DNA of 64,000 nt, taken from NCBI GenBank assembly GCA_963664285.2, contig CAXXNX010000060.1, forward strand, positions 1 to 64,000. Direction: 5' to 3'. The notes beneath the pieces are model-generated. The model saw only the letters and a list, made by a program, of their open reading frames with translations. It was not told the origin of the DNA and did not search any database. Positions 1 to 9,076 of this stretch are shown in pieces. This DNA is from JAJCYL01 sp963664285 (GTDB lineage Bacteria; Bacteroidota; Bacteroidia; Cytophagales; Cyclobacteriaceae). A program made the position numbers and the translations under genes. Positions within the stretch are counted from its first letter, which is position 1, and every line of letters starts with the position of its first letter.

Positions 1-447
1 ATTCTCCAGCAATAATTTGACAATCTTCTCATGCCCGCTTGCCACAGCCCAAATTAGTGCAGTCTCATTTTGGTAAGGAGTAGTTGCATTAATATCCGCA
101 CCATTTTTAAGCAAAAACTCTACAATCTCAGCTTTATTGGCAGCGGCCGCATATATGAGAGGTGTGCCTCGTCCTTTTCTACCAGATACCGCGTTAGTAT
201 TTGCGCCCTGTTCAACTAAATACTTAACGATTTCCAAATTTCCGGTTTCAGCCGCATACATCAATGCTGTTTGCCCTGCGATATCTTTTTTATCAACTTT
301 AGTTCCCTGACTGATTGCTCGTTTAACTGCTGCCAAATTTCCCTTTGATGCTGGAACATGTAATTTCTTATCCCCTTTCTGAGCATGAGCATAGTTGCAT
401 GAAAAGGCCAAAATAAGTATTATCCAAGTTTTAAATGTAGGTTTCAT
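1..447 (-). CDS. Secreted ankyrin-repeat protein (3' end outside window)
   Basis: Read on the minus strand from an ATG at 447, the frame stays open to the window edge (149 codons). It begins with a hydrophobic signal-like segment (TWIILILAFSCNYAHAQ) that suggests export. At least three ankyrin repeats follow, with the usual core pattern (GQTALMYAAETGNLEIVKYL, then TPLIYAAAANKAEIVEFLL, then TALIWAVASGHEKIVKLLL). Ankyrin repeats mediate protein-protein contacts, and the partner cannot be inferred here. The C-terminus is missing only because the window starts here. Confidence 0.85.
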   Translation of the reverse strand, partial: MKPTFKTWIILILAFSCNYAHAQKGDKKLHVPASKGNLAAVKRAISQGTKVDKKDIAGQTALMYAAETGNLEIVKYLVEQGANTNAVSGRKGRGTPLIYAAAANKAEIVEFLLKNGADINATTPYQNETALIWAVASGHEKIVKLLLEN

Positions 448-569
448 AACGGACGGTCATCTAAGTTAAAAAGTGGTTGGTTTTTATTTCTAATATACTA
501 ATAATTTGCTCCAATGATTTTCTTCATATTATTGCCCTACTTCCTGAAAGAAATGAAACACCACCGAAG

Positions 570-1781
570 ATGAATTATTTAAAAATAGCCCTCATGTTAC
601 TAAGCATTGGGGCAAATATTAGTTGCATGGAAAAGAAATCGGTTTCTGAGCAACAATTAGCAAAGCGATGGATCAAGGGAAACCTTCACACCCATTCTTA
701 TTGGAGTGACGGGGATGAATTCCCTGAAGTGATTATGGATTGGTATAAATCAAATGATTATCAATTTATTGCATTGTCTGATCATAACATCCTTGCAGAA
801 GGTGATAAATGGGTAGTTATTTCGGAAGATTCCATTTATCAAAATGCTTTTAGAAACTATCTCGACAATTATGGCCCTGATTGGGTTAATCACAGGATAG
901 ATTCAGGACGGATTCATGTAAAACTAAAAACCTACGAGGAATACAGGGGACGTTTTGAAGAGGAAGGGAAGTTCCTGATTATTCAATCCGAAGAGATCAC
1001 CGACGGGTTTCAAAATAATCCCGTGCATATGAATGTGACCAACATTCAAGAAAAAATTAACCCCCAAGGGGGCAATAGTATATCGGAAGTTATTCAAAAC
1101 AACCTCGATGAAGTGATCAGGCAAAGAGAAGAAACGGGTATACCTATGATTCCACATGTCAACCACCCAAACTATCAATATGCAGTAAGTCTTTATGATA
1201 TGATCGCCCTGAGGGGTGAAAGATTTTTTGAAGTATACAATGGCCATCCTTTGGTTCATAACTTAGGGGATTCTTCCCACATGTCAACAGAAGAAATGTG
1301 GGACCTTATCAATATCTCTTATCTAGAAAACAATCAGCCATTAATATACGGTCTTGCAACTGACGATTCCCACAATTACCATGTTAAGGGTAGTAAGTGG
1401 AGTAATGCGGGTAGAGGTTGGGTCATGGTATAGACCGATTCACTTACACCGGCATCATTGATAGCTGCTATGGAGGTAGGCCAGTTTTATGCTACCAGTG
1501 GTGTCATACTCAAAGGATTGGAGTTTGATAATTTTAATCTGTCCGTGGAAGTAGTACAGGAAACCGGTATCACCTACGCAATGTCATTCATTGGATGCAG
1601 AAAAGGACAATCGGAGCCTGAAGAGTTTAAGTCCGTAGAAGGAACCAAGGCCAATTTTGAATTAACTGATGATATCCTTTTTGTGAGATGCAAAATCACT
1701 TCATCGAAACTACATAGTAACCCTATCGAAAATATATTGTATGAAATGGCGTGGACGCAGCCAGTACTCAGAAATCATTAA
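570..1781 (+). pseudogene. PHP-domain phosphoesterase lipoprotein, one in-frame TAG
   Basis: From ATG 570 the product has a lipoprotein-type signal (LMLLSIGANISC) and then PHP metal-site motifs: HTHSYWSDG near residue 40, ALSDHN near 70, a central HVNHPNY segment and GLATDDSHNY near the end. This suggests a metal-dependent phosphoesterase. An upstream ATG at 477 is open but would bury the signal peptide. The frame meets TAG at 1431-1433 and then continues in the same frame with matching sequence (TDSLTPASLIAAMEVGQFYA) to TAA at 1781. A single TGG to TAG change would explain the break. Total length 404 codons. The N-terminal part may still fold, but the C-terminal domain would be lost. Confidence 0.8.
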
Positions 1782-1823
1782 TTACTAATAGTATTTATAA
1801 AATAATTTTTCTCTCTCTATTTG

Positions 1824-3182
1824 TCAATACAGATACCCCTTCACAAATTCATTTCTGAACTTTCCCTTTGGATCATACTCAGCCGCAAGCTGTTTAAAAT
1901 CATTCAGCCTGGAATATCGCGATTGTAGTTTGGCAGGAGACATGGTAAACATCTTTCCCCAATGAGGTCGCACCTCATAAGGATCAAGTTCTCTCTCAAT
2001 CACCGGTAGCACTTTTTGCAATGCTGCCCAATCCTGCTCGCAGGTGAAATGAAAAGTAACACAAGGTTGCCCGTTACACGGACTCATCCAAAAATCATCT
2101 GCTGCAATAGTTCGAATTTCTGAGATCATTAGTAAAGGACCCATCTGATCTTGAAGACGTCGAACTGCCTGGTAGGCTTCAACCGCATGTTTTTGTGGAA
2201 CAAAATATTCTGCCTGAAGTTCAGTACCACTACTAGGAGTAAAGCCAATCTTGAAATGAGGTAGACGGTCGTACTACGGACCGGCAACTCCCATTTGTTC
2301 TGTACAATTTTCCGCCGATAATTCAAGGATGGGGTGAATGTTTCGGGTCGCCAGGCTCGCACCATAGAACTCCGATTCAGCTTCTAAATCACCTTCCACT
2401 TTTCTTTTAATCCAGACTTGATTGATCTTATCAGATTTGTAATCGGTGAACAAACTGACACTATACCCGCTTGACATGATGGCGTCAAAATTGGCCAGTA
2501 ATTCTGATTCTGGTAAATCAAGGTAATTGTCCTGTCGAACATAGAAAGTTGGTTGGATGTCCAATGTTAGTTTGGTAACTACGCCTAAAGCGCCAAGGCC
2601 GACTACAGCCCCTGCAAACTTATCGTCGTCATTTTCTCGAGATAAGTTAATTAGTCCTCCCTCGGCATTCATAAATTCTATTGCTGAAACGGCACTTGGG
2701 AGATTGCCATTGGTTACACCTGAGCCATGGGTTGCTGTGGCACAAGCACCTGCGATAGAAATATGTGGTAGCGAGGCGAGATTATGAAGTGCATAACCTT
2801 GTGTATGAAGATCAGGACAAAGTTGGCCATAAGTCATGCCTGCCCCGACAGTCAGTTTTTGATTTTCTTTATCCAGATTAACAATTTTGTTAAACGCTCC
2901 GGTTGAAACCTGGTTGTCCTTACTATCTGCAATCTTATTAAAGCAGTGCCTGGTACCAAGGGTTCTAAGTCTATCACAACTTCTCACCACTTGCCGTAAT
3001 TCTTCTAGGCTGCTGGGCTCATAAAAATTCTCAGCACTGTATTGTAGATTCCCTGCCCAGTTCTTTCTATTGATTTTCTCTTTCTCTTTTTCTTTCTCTT
3101 TGGGATTGCAGGAGATTACAGGTGATAGCAAGCTGCCAGTAACCAGTACAGATGATGTCTTCAGGAAGGTTCGCTTTTTCAT
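1824..3182 (-). pseudogene. FAD-linked sugar-lactone oxidase (GULO/ALO family), one in-frame TAG
   Basis: Starts at 3182 with a basic, hydrophobic leader ending in a cysteine (VISCNPKEK), so probably an exported lipoprotein. A Lys-Glu repeat of nine residues follows, encoded by hexamer-like repeats. The FAD-binding PCMH part is seen in LRTLGTRHCFNKIADS and ATATHGSG, and the lactone-oxidase C-terminal domain in the EVRPHWGK motif. The frame is broken by TAG at 2274-2276 inside the conserved GVAGP-W-YDRLPHF stretch, where relatives have Trp. It then runs on in the same frame to 1824, total 453 codons. So one nonsense substitution separates it from an intact gene. The family oxidises aldonolactones such as L-gulono- or D-arabinono-1,4-lactone; the substrate is not determinable. 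Confidence 0.82.
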
Positions 3183-3215
3183 TTTGTAATTATTGTTTGG
3201 CTCCTGTAGTCAAAT

Positions 3216-3566
3216 TCATTCCTCATTATCTTCAACCCTAAGGCAAAGTAGCCCTGCAAGTATCAAAGAAATACCTCCTATGACAAGTGCAAAAATGGAC
3301 ACGTTTTTGAAAAAGGTTTTGAGAATAAAACCTAAAATCCCGGCGGCAACTATCTGAGGTATGACAATGAAGAAGTTAAATACACCCATGTAATAGCCCA
3401 TTTTATTGCTGGGCAAAACACTAGACAACATGGCATAAGGCATAGAGAGAATACTGGCCCAGGCTATCCCCACGCCGATCATCGAAACCAATATATAAAT
3501 GGGATCGGTAATGAAATAGATAGACAGCAAACCCCCTGCTCCACAATAGTAAACCTTCCTTATCAT
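3216..3566 (-). pseudogene. MFS transporter, C-terminal remnant
   Basis: Encodes 116 residues with about three or four hydrophobic helices. It contains an MFS-like loop and helix pattern (SMPYAMLSSVLPSNKMGYYM, then a VFNFFIVIPQIVAAGILG helix) as in the C-terminal half of GPH/SLC45-like sugar transporters. A full protein would have about 12 helices and over 400 residues, so the N-terminal two thirds are gone. The frame closes upstream at a TAG next to the ATG, about 55 bases before IS copy A, so the truncation is not exactly at the IS edge. It follows the FAD-oxidase gene's start on the same strand with a 34-base gap. Confidence 0.7.
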
Positions 3567-3624
3567 CTAAATATGGTTTGTAATCGTGTGAAAATACCTT
3601 TTAAAGGTAAAAATGACAGGTTAA

Positions 3625-5245
3625 CCCGCATTATTCATAGGCCACCAATTTTGGGATTAATAATGGGTTGCTAACTATTTTTGATTGGAGTGTATGTATT
3701 AATTTGAAGATCAACCAGGTTTCTGGATTTCAAAGGACATTAGAGCGTTTTTTTGTTAGAATTTTTCAATTTTCAGTCAAAGCTCTATTGTGTTCTTATG
3801 GAAGAACATTTTTTTGATTAAATCAAACTGTTTAACTGATCGGTCAGTTCACCGTAAGCAAATCGCCCAGCAGGTATTGATATCTAAAGGCTCTTGAGAA
3901 TTGTATTGTCAATGATCTTTTCCTTTCTTTCAGGCACGCCCCAACCTTCATCAGGTAAAGCCGGATATTGTCCACTTGCCATCGTTTAGCAAAGTGGTGT
4001 TTTGTTTTGGCAATTAATAATTTAATCTGCCGGAACATTTCATAACAGAGGGTAGCGATGATTAAACGCATGAAATTGGCCCAGTAGCGATGACAGGAAA
4101 GCCGGTCGGAATAAGTCATGTTTTTGAGTTCCTTTATTCGATTTTCACTGGCATCACCTCGCTTGACATAAAAATCAAAGTAAATCTGTTGAGCGGTCAT
4201 CGCTTCAAAGTTGCTCACAAAGTAACGGACATTCATTCCTTTTCCGGTAGACTCCACTTTGGCGTACAGCTTTTCAGAACGATCCCAGCTTTTGGCCTGG
4301 TAAGTAAACGGGCCAACAAACTCTTGATGTTTGATGATTTTTGAAGCATATTCCTTTTTTACTTCAATGATAGTCTGTTTGGTAAAAGTCTTTAAAACTT
4401 CATTACTACTAATACCTAAACAAAATTGAAGGTCAAACTGCTTAGCTATCCGATAAAAAGATGCTCCTGAAAAGCCACTATCCACTCGAATAAGAATCTT
4501 TACTGAGGGCAGTTTTTTTCTGATTTTAATGACAATCCTTTTCAATAAGGCCACAAACCATTTGTTGGAGTGACAATTGCCCGGACGTAGTACTGGTAAA
4601 ATGACCTGACCGGTGTTCCCGTCCTTAAAGAACAACCCATGGTACATAGTCTGTCCATAATAGCCATTATACAAACTGAGTTGTTGGGATCCATGAGTAG
4701 GGTCATCGGTACCATCTACATCAATGATGATTTGACCAGTCTTCTCTTTCAACTCCTCTACATAACGGTCTACAAACCATTGACTCATCTGGTAGATCAG
4801 ACTCCGATCGGCCTTGTTTTCAAATCGACTTAAAGTAGGCTGGGAACATAATCCGCTATCTAGTACTTTACGGATCACCGGATCCTCTCGGAGTTTTTGT
4901 TCGTCATTGCAATCCTGATAGCCCTGCATCATTAAAAACACCCGTTGGCGAAGCATTTCTTCATAAGTGTATTCGATAAAAAAGGGGTTTCGATAGTCAG
5001 GAATCAGTGCGGCGAAGCTTTTTAATAGACCAGTCTTTCTCTCTACTTTTTCACTTAACAATATCGCTCCGTCTGAGCTAATCGCTGATGCTGAAAAATC
5101 AAATTTAAAAGCTTGTTTTCCTCGATAAAATACGGTATCTTTTTCCTTATATTCAGGCATAAATTAATTGCTTATTTTGTTGTCTAACTATCTCAATATA
5201 AGCAATTTATGCCTGTTTTTTATTGTCTACTATGAATTTTTCGGG
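3625..5245 (-). mobile_element. IS1380-family element, copy A
   Basis: A 1,621-bp copy. The right end (IRR, cccgcattattcatag) is at 3625 and the left end (IRL, cccgaaaaattcatag read outward-in) at 5245; the two ends match at 13 of 16 positions. TTAA abuts the 3625 side (3621-3624), but the other side reads CTAT, so the target duplication is missing. The flanks are an MFS remnant region and the middle of an aminotransferase gene. Both the missing duplication and the mismatched flanks suggest deletion or recombination after insertion. Confidence 0.95.
3844..5160 (-). CDS. IS1380-family DDE transposase (copy A)
   Basis: Intact 438-residue transposase. IS1380-type catalytic blocks are visible: IDVDGTDDPTHG (first Asp, about residue 150), a RVDSGFSGASF block (second Asp, about 230), and a C-terminal YVKRGDASENRIKELKNM block with the Glu (about 330). 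Copy A differs from its sisters by Val for Ala before the second Asp, and by MYHG for MYHE. Its start codon lies inside an inverted repeat (see the regulatory entry at copy B). Confidence 0.93.
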   Translation of the reverse strand: MPEYKEKDTVFYRGKQAFKFDFSASAISSDGAILLSEKVERKTGLLKSFAALIPDYRNPFFIEYTYEEMLRQRVFLMMQGYQDCNDEQKLREDPVIRKVLDSGLCSQPTLSRFENKADRSLIYQMSQWFVDRYVEELKEKTGQIIIDVDGTDDPTHGSQQLSLYNGYYGQTMYHGLFFKDGNTGQVILPVLRPGNCHSNKWFVALLKRIVIKIRKKLPSVKILIRVDSGFSGASFYRIAKQFDLQFCLGISSNEVLKTFTKQTIIEVKKEYASKIIKHQEFVGPFTYQAKSWDRSEKLYAKVESTGKGMNVRYFVSNFEAMTAQQIYFDFYVKRGDASENRIKELKNMTYSDRLSCHRYWANFMRLIIATLCYEMFRQIKLLIAKTKHHFAKRWQVDNIRLYLMKVGACLKERKRSLTIQFSRAFRYQYLLGDLLTVN

Positions 5246-5883
5246 CTATACCTCTGTTTCTGCTCCTATTCAATACGCTGCTATTGAGGCCTTCCGGCCA
5301 TCGGATGTCGTGTCAGATTACTTAGAGAATGTTAAAATCGTCCTAAACACAATTGCCTCTAAAATTCGAACTAATTCTTAGCAGCATAGACCAGCTAAGG
5401 GTTTCTACTATGGAAGACGGCTTCTACTGTTTCATCGACTGGTCGCCATACAGAAGCTCTTTAGAGAAATTGGGGATAAATAATTCCAATGATCTAGCTA
5501 ACTAGTGTCTCTAAGAAAACAGCCCTTTTTTTATAAAATGAATTATTATGGATGAGATTTTCATTTTCTTTCTATGAGTTAATACCTGAGTATCAATCGA
5601 TTAGAAAAAATGGAAAGATCGACCATAAGAATAATTTTTAATTTAGGTGTGTTTTCTTAGAGACACTAACTATCTTTTCGAAAAGCATCTGATAGCGGCA
5701 CTGCCTGGGACCAACTTTGGACGTAAACCTGAAGAACTATCATTGCGGTTTGCTTACATCGATTTTAATGGCAGCCCTTTCATTGATCAACAAAATAAAC
5801 TAACAGAAGAATATGTACTAAGCAATTGTCAAAAGCTTTTAGAAGGCATAAAGAAACTCAGAAAAATCACCCTTAAATTTTAA
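5246..5883 (+). pseudogene. PLP-dependent aminotransferase (class I/II), C-terminal half, frameshifted and MITE-interrupted
   Basis: Directly after copy A the frame reads GYTSVSAPIQYAAIEAF, typical of the small-domain start of class I aminotransferases. It is frameshifted near 5380, resumes as MEDGFYCFIDWSPYRSSL, and is interrupted at 5505-5666 by a MITE. It then continues as YLFEKHLIAALPGTNFG and LRFAYIDFNG to TAA at 5883. Removing the MITE and one TAACTA copy restores DLANYLFEK exactly. The N-terminal domain with the PLP lysine is absent, replaced by the IS. The protein would be inactive. Confidence 0.85.
5505..5666. mobile_element. 162-bp MITE-like insertion with 17-bp perfect inverted ends
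   Basis: The element begins gtgtctctaagaaaaca and ends with the exact reverse complement, tgttttcttagagacac. It is flanked by TAACTA at 5499-5504 and again at 5667-5672. Alternatively the ends include TA, with a shorter duplication. There is no coding capacity inside, and the interior is A+T-rich. Excision in silico repairs the aminotransferase reading frame, which is strong evidence that it is an insertion. The autonomous parent is not in this window: none of the four transposase families here has these ends. Confidence 0.85.
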
Positions 5884-5899
5884 ACTAAAGTTTTATATT

Positions 5900-8770
5900 A
5901 TGAAAGCGACCCCTATAAACCACTTCTTGCTATCAATTACAGCAATCATTTTTGCCGTTAGTTTCAGCATCAAAGCCACTGCTCAAAGTAGTATCACTGG
6001 TAAAGTTACAGACGAGAACGGCTCTGAATTAATCGGCGCCGCTGTTTTGATTTCAGGCACAACAACCGGTACCATCACTGATATCAATGGAGATTATAAC
6101 CTGTCTGTCGACCCTGGAACATATACTATTGAGGCCAGATTCGTAGGATACAGACAACAAACACAGGATGTCACAGTAACAGACAATGCTTCAGTTACTG
6201 CTGACTTTAGTTTAAAAACAGGAACTGCTTTAGATGAAGTAGTAATTGTTGGAACCAGGTCCAGACCGAGAACAGTTCTTGAGTCTCCCGTGCCAATAGA
6301 TGCCATTGATTTCAATGCCTTGGGAAATTCGTCTCAACCTAACGTATCCCAGATTCTGCAATATATTGCTCCTTCTTTTCACAGTACACCCCAGACCATT
6401 TCCGATGGAACAGATCATGTCGATCCTGCTTCTTTAAGAGGCCTGGGACCAGATCAAACCCTGGTTTTAGTCAACGGTAAAAGAAGACATACCTCCGCCT
6501 TACTTAATGTCAACGGAACAGTTGGTCGAGGAACCGTTGGTACGGATCTTAACTCCATTCCAGCTATGGCTATTAAAAGTATCGAAATATTGAGAGATGG
6601 AGCTGCAGCACAATATGGTTCTGATGCCATTGCCGGGGTAATTAATATAATTCTGCAAGATCGAACCGAAGACGCTTCAGTTACTTTTGAAACGGGAGTA
6701 AATATGCCTAATTTATTTGATGGAGCTTCCCGGGCGGCCGGGAATGTGCCCAGCGACCTTATTCCTGATTTCAAAAGTGATGGCAGAGTTTACCACCTGG
6801 GAACGAACTTTGGATTCAATATAGGTCAATCGGGGTTTGTTAATGTCACTGGCGATTATTTTGAAAGAAGCTCATCTAATCGATCGGGTAATTATACAGG
6901 CAGCCCATATCCGGCAGGGTATGTTGACGCTCTTAGCGACGCAGCCTTCTATGATCAGGTTCAGGATCAAAATGGGTTTGTAGAACAACAAGTAATGGAA
7001 ATTGGCAACTCGGCTTTAAGAAATTCCAGTGCTGTAATCAATTCAGGATACACGCTTTCTGATCACGCGGAGCTTTATGCTACCTTCACTTTCAATTACA
7101 GGGATGGAATTGCCCGGGGCTTTTACAGGTTTCCCTCTACCCGGGATAGGGTAGTTCCTCAGATCTATCCTAACGGGTTCTCTCCCCAGATCCACAGTGA
7201 TATTAATGATAATTCATTTATCATTGGCACGCGAGGTAAAATTGGCGAATGGAATGCGGATTTTAGTCAAACACGAGGTGAGAATAGATTTGATTTCACT
7301 ATTCAAAATTCCAATAACGCTTCTTTGGGAACCTCGTCGCCTACATCAGCGTACGCCGGAGGGTTTTCATACGCTCAGAATACAACCAATGCTGACTTTT
7401 CCAGAGGTTTTGATGTCGGTTTTCCCATTAATGTAGCTTTTGGTGGGGAATTCAGGTTAGAAACATACAAGATATTCGCAGGTGAAGAAGCTTCTTATAT
7501 AAATGGAGGTGTCGCAAATGCCTGGGAGTCTAATGACGGAACAGCCCCCGACCCCGATACTACTTTCATTAGCGGCGCTGCCGGAATCCAGGTTTTCCCC
7601 GGTTTTCAACCTCAGAATGCCCTAAATGAGAGTCGCAATAACGTCGCTCTTTACGGTGATTTCGAATTTGATTTCACTGATGCTTTTTTGGTCACACTGG
7701 CAGGGCGGTTTGAAAGCTACAGTGATTTCGGAACTGAGTTTACATGGAAGCTCGCTTCAAGGTATAGGATTAACGACGATATTACCGCAAGAGCCGCTGT
7801 AAGCACAGGTTTCAGAGCCCCTTCATTACATCAGGTGTTTTTTAATAACCTCAGCACTCAATTTGTCGATGTAGGAGGAGTACAAACTCCCGTCCAGGTA
7901 GGCACATTTAACAATTCAAGCAATGTCACTAAAGCTTTTGGCATAGACCCCTTAAAGGCTGAAACCTCCACTAATGTTAGTATTGGAGTAACCGCCAGAC
8001 TGAGTGATAATTGGACGTTTTCTGTTGATGGAAATAACATCAATATCGACGATCGTATTGTAGTATCAGGAAGATTTTCACCCGGAACAACCCTATCTGA
8101 TGGAAGTGATGCCGGAGACATTCTTATACCATTGGGAGCAGGGGCTGCTCAATTTTTTACCAATGCCGTATCTACAACCACACAGGGAATAGACCTGGTT
8201 TCAACCTATAGATTGCCCGTTGGTGCAAATGGCAATCTGAAATTATCATTGGCAGCAAATTTCACAGACACTGAAGTAGGTAGAGATTCTAACGGCAATG
8301 CCGACATTAATGCATCACCACTTCTGGAAGGTCTGGAAAGTACGTTGTTCAATAGGGAAGAAATCTCTCGCATTGAAGTGGCTCAACCGAAAAGTAAAAT
8401 CGTTTTCTCAGCCAACTTTACAATAGGCAAATTCAATGCGCTTTTCAAAGCAACACAATTCGGCAAAATCTCCTACATCCACCCCAGCGATGGTAATCAA
8501 GCTGACTGGACAACTAATGATTTTACGAGTTCTGTAGAAAGCAGGGATCAGGAATTTGATGCCAAAATTGTATCTGACATTGAATTAGGCTACCAGTTGT
8601 CTGACGGAGTGAAAATCAATACAGGTATTCATAATTTCTTCAATGTTTATCCCGATATGCATCAACACTCCGGAAATGCAAGTTCAGGAAGGTTCATTTA
8701 CAGCAGAAGAGTACAACAATTCGGTATACGGGGTGCTTATGGATACATTAAACTTGGAGTCACCTTTTAA
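5900..8770 (+). CDS. TonB-dependent outer-membrane receptor with CarboxypepD_reg-like domain
   Basis: Intact 956-residue protein. It has a signal peptide (SITAIIFAVSFSIKATAQ), then a carboxypeptidase-regulatory-like beta domain (SITGKVTDENGSELIGAAV, about residues 30-110). Next comes a TonB box/plug with the segment ASLRGLGPDQTLVLVNGKRR and the plug end IEILRDGAAAQYGSDAIAGV. A long beta-barrel ends in an aromatic C-terminus (KLGVTF). It imports an unknown ligand across the outer membrane using TonB energy. No SusD partner is visible. A possible next gene start (8971) is cut by IS copy B. It begins 17 bases after the broken aminotransferase and is followed by a hairpin terminator. Confidence 0.93.
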   Translation: MKATPINHFLLSITAIIFAVSFSIKATAQSSITGKVTDENGSELIGAAVLISGTTTGTITDINGDYNLSVDPGTYTIEARFVGYRQQTQDVTVTDNASVTADFSLKTGTALDEVVIVGTRSRPRTVLESPVPIDAIDFNALGNSSQPNVSQILQYIAPSFHSTPQTISDGTDHVDPASLRGLGPDQTLVLVNGKRRHTSALLNVNGTVGRGTVGTDLNSIPAMAIKSIEILRDGAAAQYGSDAIAGVINIILQDRTEDASVTFETGVNMPNLFDGASRAAGNVPSDLIPDFKSDGRVYHLGTNFGFNIGQSGFVNVTGDYFERSSSNRSGNYTGSPYPAGYVDALSDAAFYDQVQDQNGFVEQQVMEIGNSALRNSSAVINSGYTLSDHAELYATFTFNYRDGIARGFYRFPSTRDRVVPQIYPNGFSPQIHSDINDNSFIIGTRGKIGEWNADFSQTRGENRFDFTIQNSNNASLGTSSPTSAYAGGFSYAQNTTNADFSRGFDVGFPINVAFGGEFRLETYKIFAGEEASYINGGVANAWESNDGTAPDPDTTFISGAAGIQVFPGFQPQNALNESRNNVALYGDFEFDFTDAFLVTLAGRFESYSDFGTEFTWKLASRYRINDDITARAAVSTGFRAPSLHQVFFNNLSTQFVDVGGVQTPVQVGTFNNSSNVTKAFGIDPLKAETSTNVSIGVTARLSDNWTFSVDGNNINIDDRIVVSGRFSPGTTLSDGSDAGDILIPLGAGAAQFFTNAVSTTTQGIDLVSTYRLPVGANGNLKLSLAANFTDTEVGRDSNGNADINASPLLEGLESTLFNREEISRIEVAQPKSKIVFSANFTIGKFNALFKATQFGKISYIHPSDGNQADWTTNDFTSSVESRDQEFDAKIVSDIELGYQLSDGVKINTGIHNFFNVYPDMHQHSGNASSGRFIYSRRVQQFGIRGAYGYIKLGVTF

Positions 8771-8806
8771 TTGATTCCAAACGTAGAAATATAATCTTTT
8801 AATGGG

Positions 8807-8851
8807 AGGCTGTCTCTTACCGGAAGTTGAAACCGGTCAAGCAGACAGCCT
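8807..8851 (+). terminator. Hairpin terminator after TonB receptor
   Basis: AGGCTGTCT at 8807-8815 pairs with AGACAGCCT at 8843-8851. An inner ACCGG/CCGGT stem is also present, and TTCATAATT follows. It lies 36 bases after the receptor stop, which suggests the receptor is transcribed without a downstream partner. Confidence 0.65.
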
Positions 8852-9014
8852 TTCATAATTAATCGTCCCTAAAAAAAGTCTTATTGTCAAGAGAAATATG
8901 TGATAACCCTAATTGGATCAGCGGGTACATAAAGATGGATGTAAATTATTTTGAAATTAAATATTAAGAAAATGAAAAAATTAACCCGAAAAATTCATAG
9001 TAGACAATAAAAAA

Positions 9015-9076
9015 CAGGCATAAATTGCTTATATTGAGATAGTTAGACAACAAAATAAGCAATTAATTTATGCCTG
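9015..9076 (+). promoter_or_regulatory. Inverted repeat that buries the transposase start codon (all IS1380 copies)
   Basis: Arm 1 (caggcataaattgcttat, 9015-9032) is complementary to arm 2 (9055-9076), which reads ataagcaatt plus aatttatgcctg with a 4-base bulge. Arm 2 contains the transposase ATG at 9070. A transcript entering from outside the IS would contain both arms and could hide the start codon. A transcript starting between the arms would not. The same arrangement, 30 to 91 bases from the left end, is in the other copies that retain the left end. Fold-back inhibition of this kind is known for IS10 and IS50; its function here is inferred. Confidence 0.6.

Noticed and set aside
924..1259. 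111-codon minus-strand frame
   Set aside because: It is antisense to conserved PHP motifs, so a shadow frame.
1431..1433. Stop-codon reassignment or programmed read-through of TAG
   Set aside because: TAG terminates intact genes here, and other broken genes show plain frameshifts, so simple mutation is the better explanation.
3083..3110. Hexamer-like repeat coding a Lys-Glu run as a phase-variable tract
   Set aside because: It is short, degenerate and a multiple of three, so length change would not switch the frame.
4639..4833. Repeated 64- and 84-codon antisense frames inside every transposase copy
   Set aside because: They recur only because the IS recurs; they are antisense shadows with no start signal of their own or known family.
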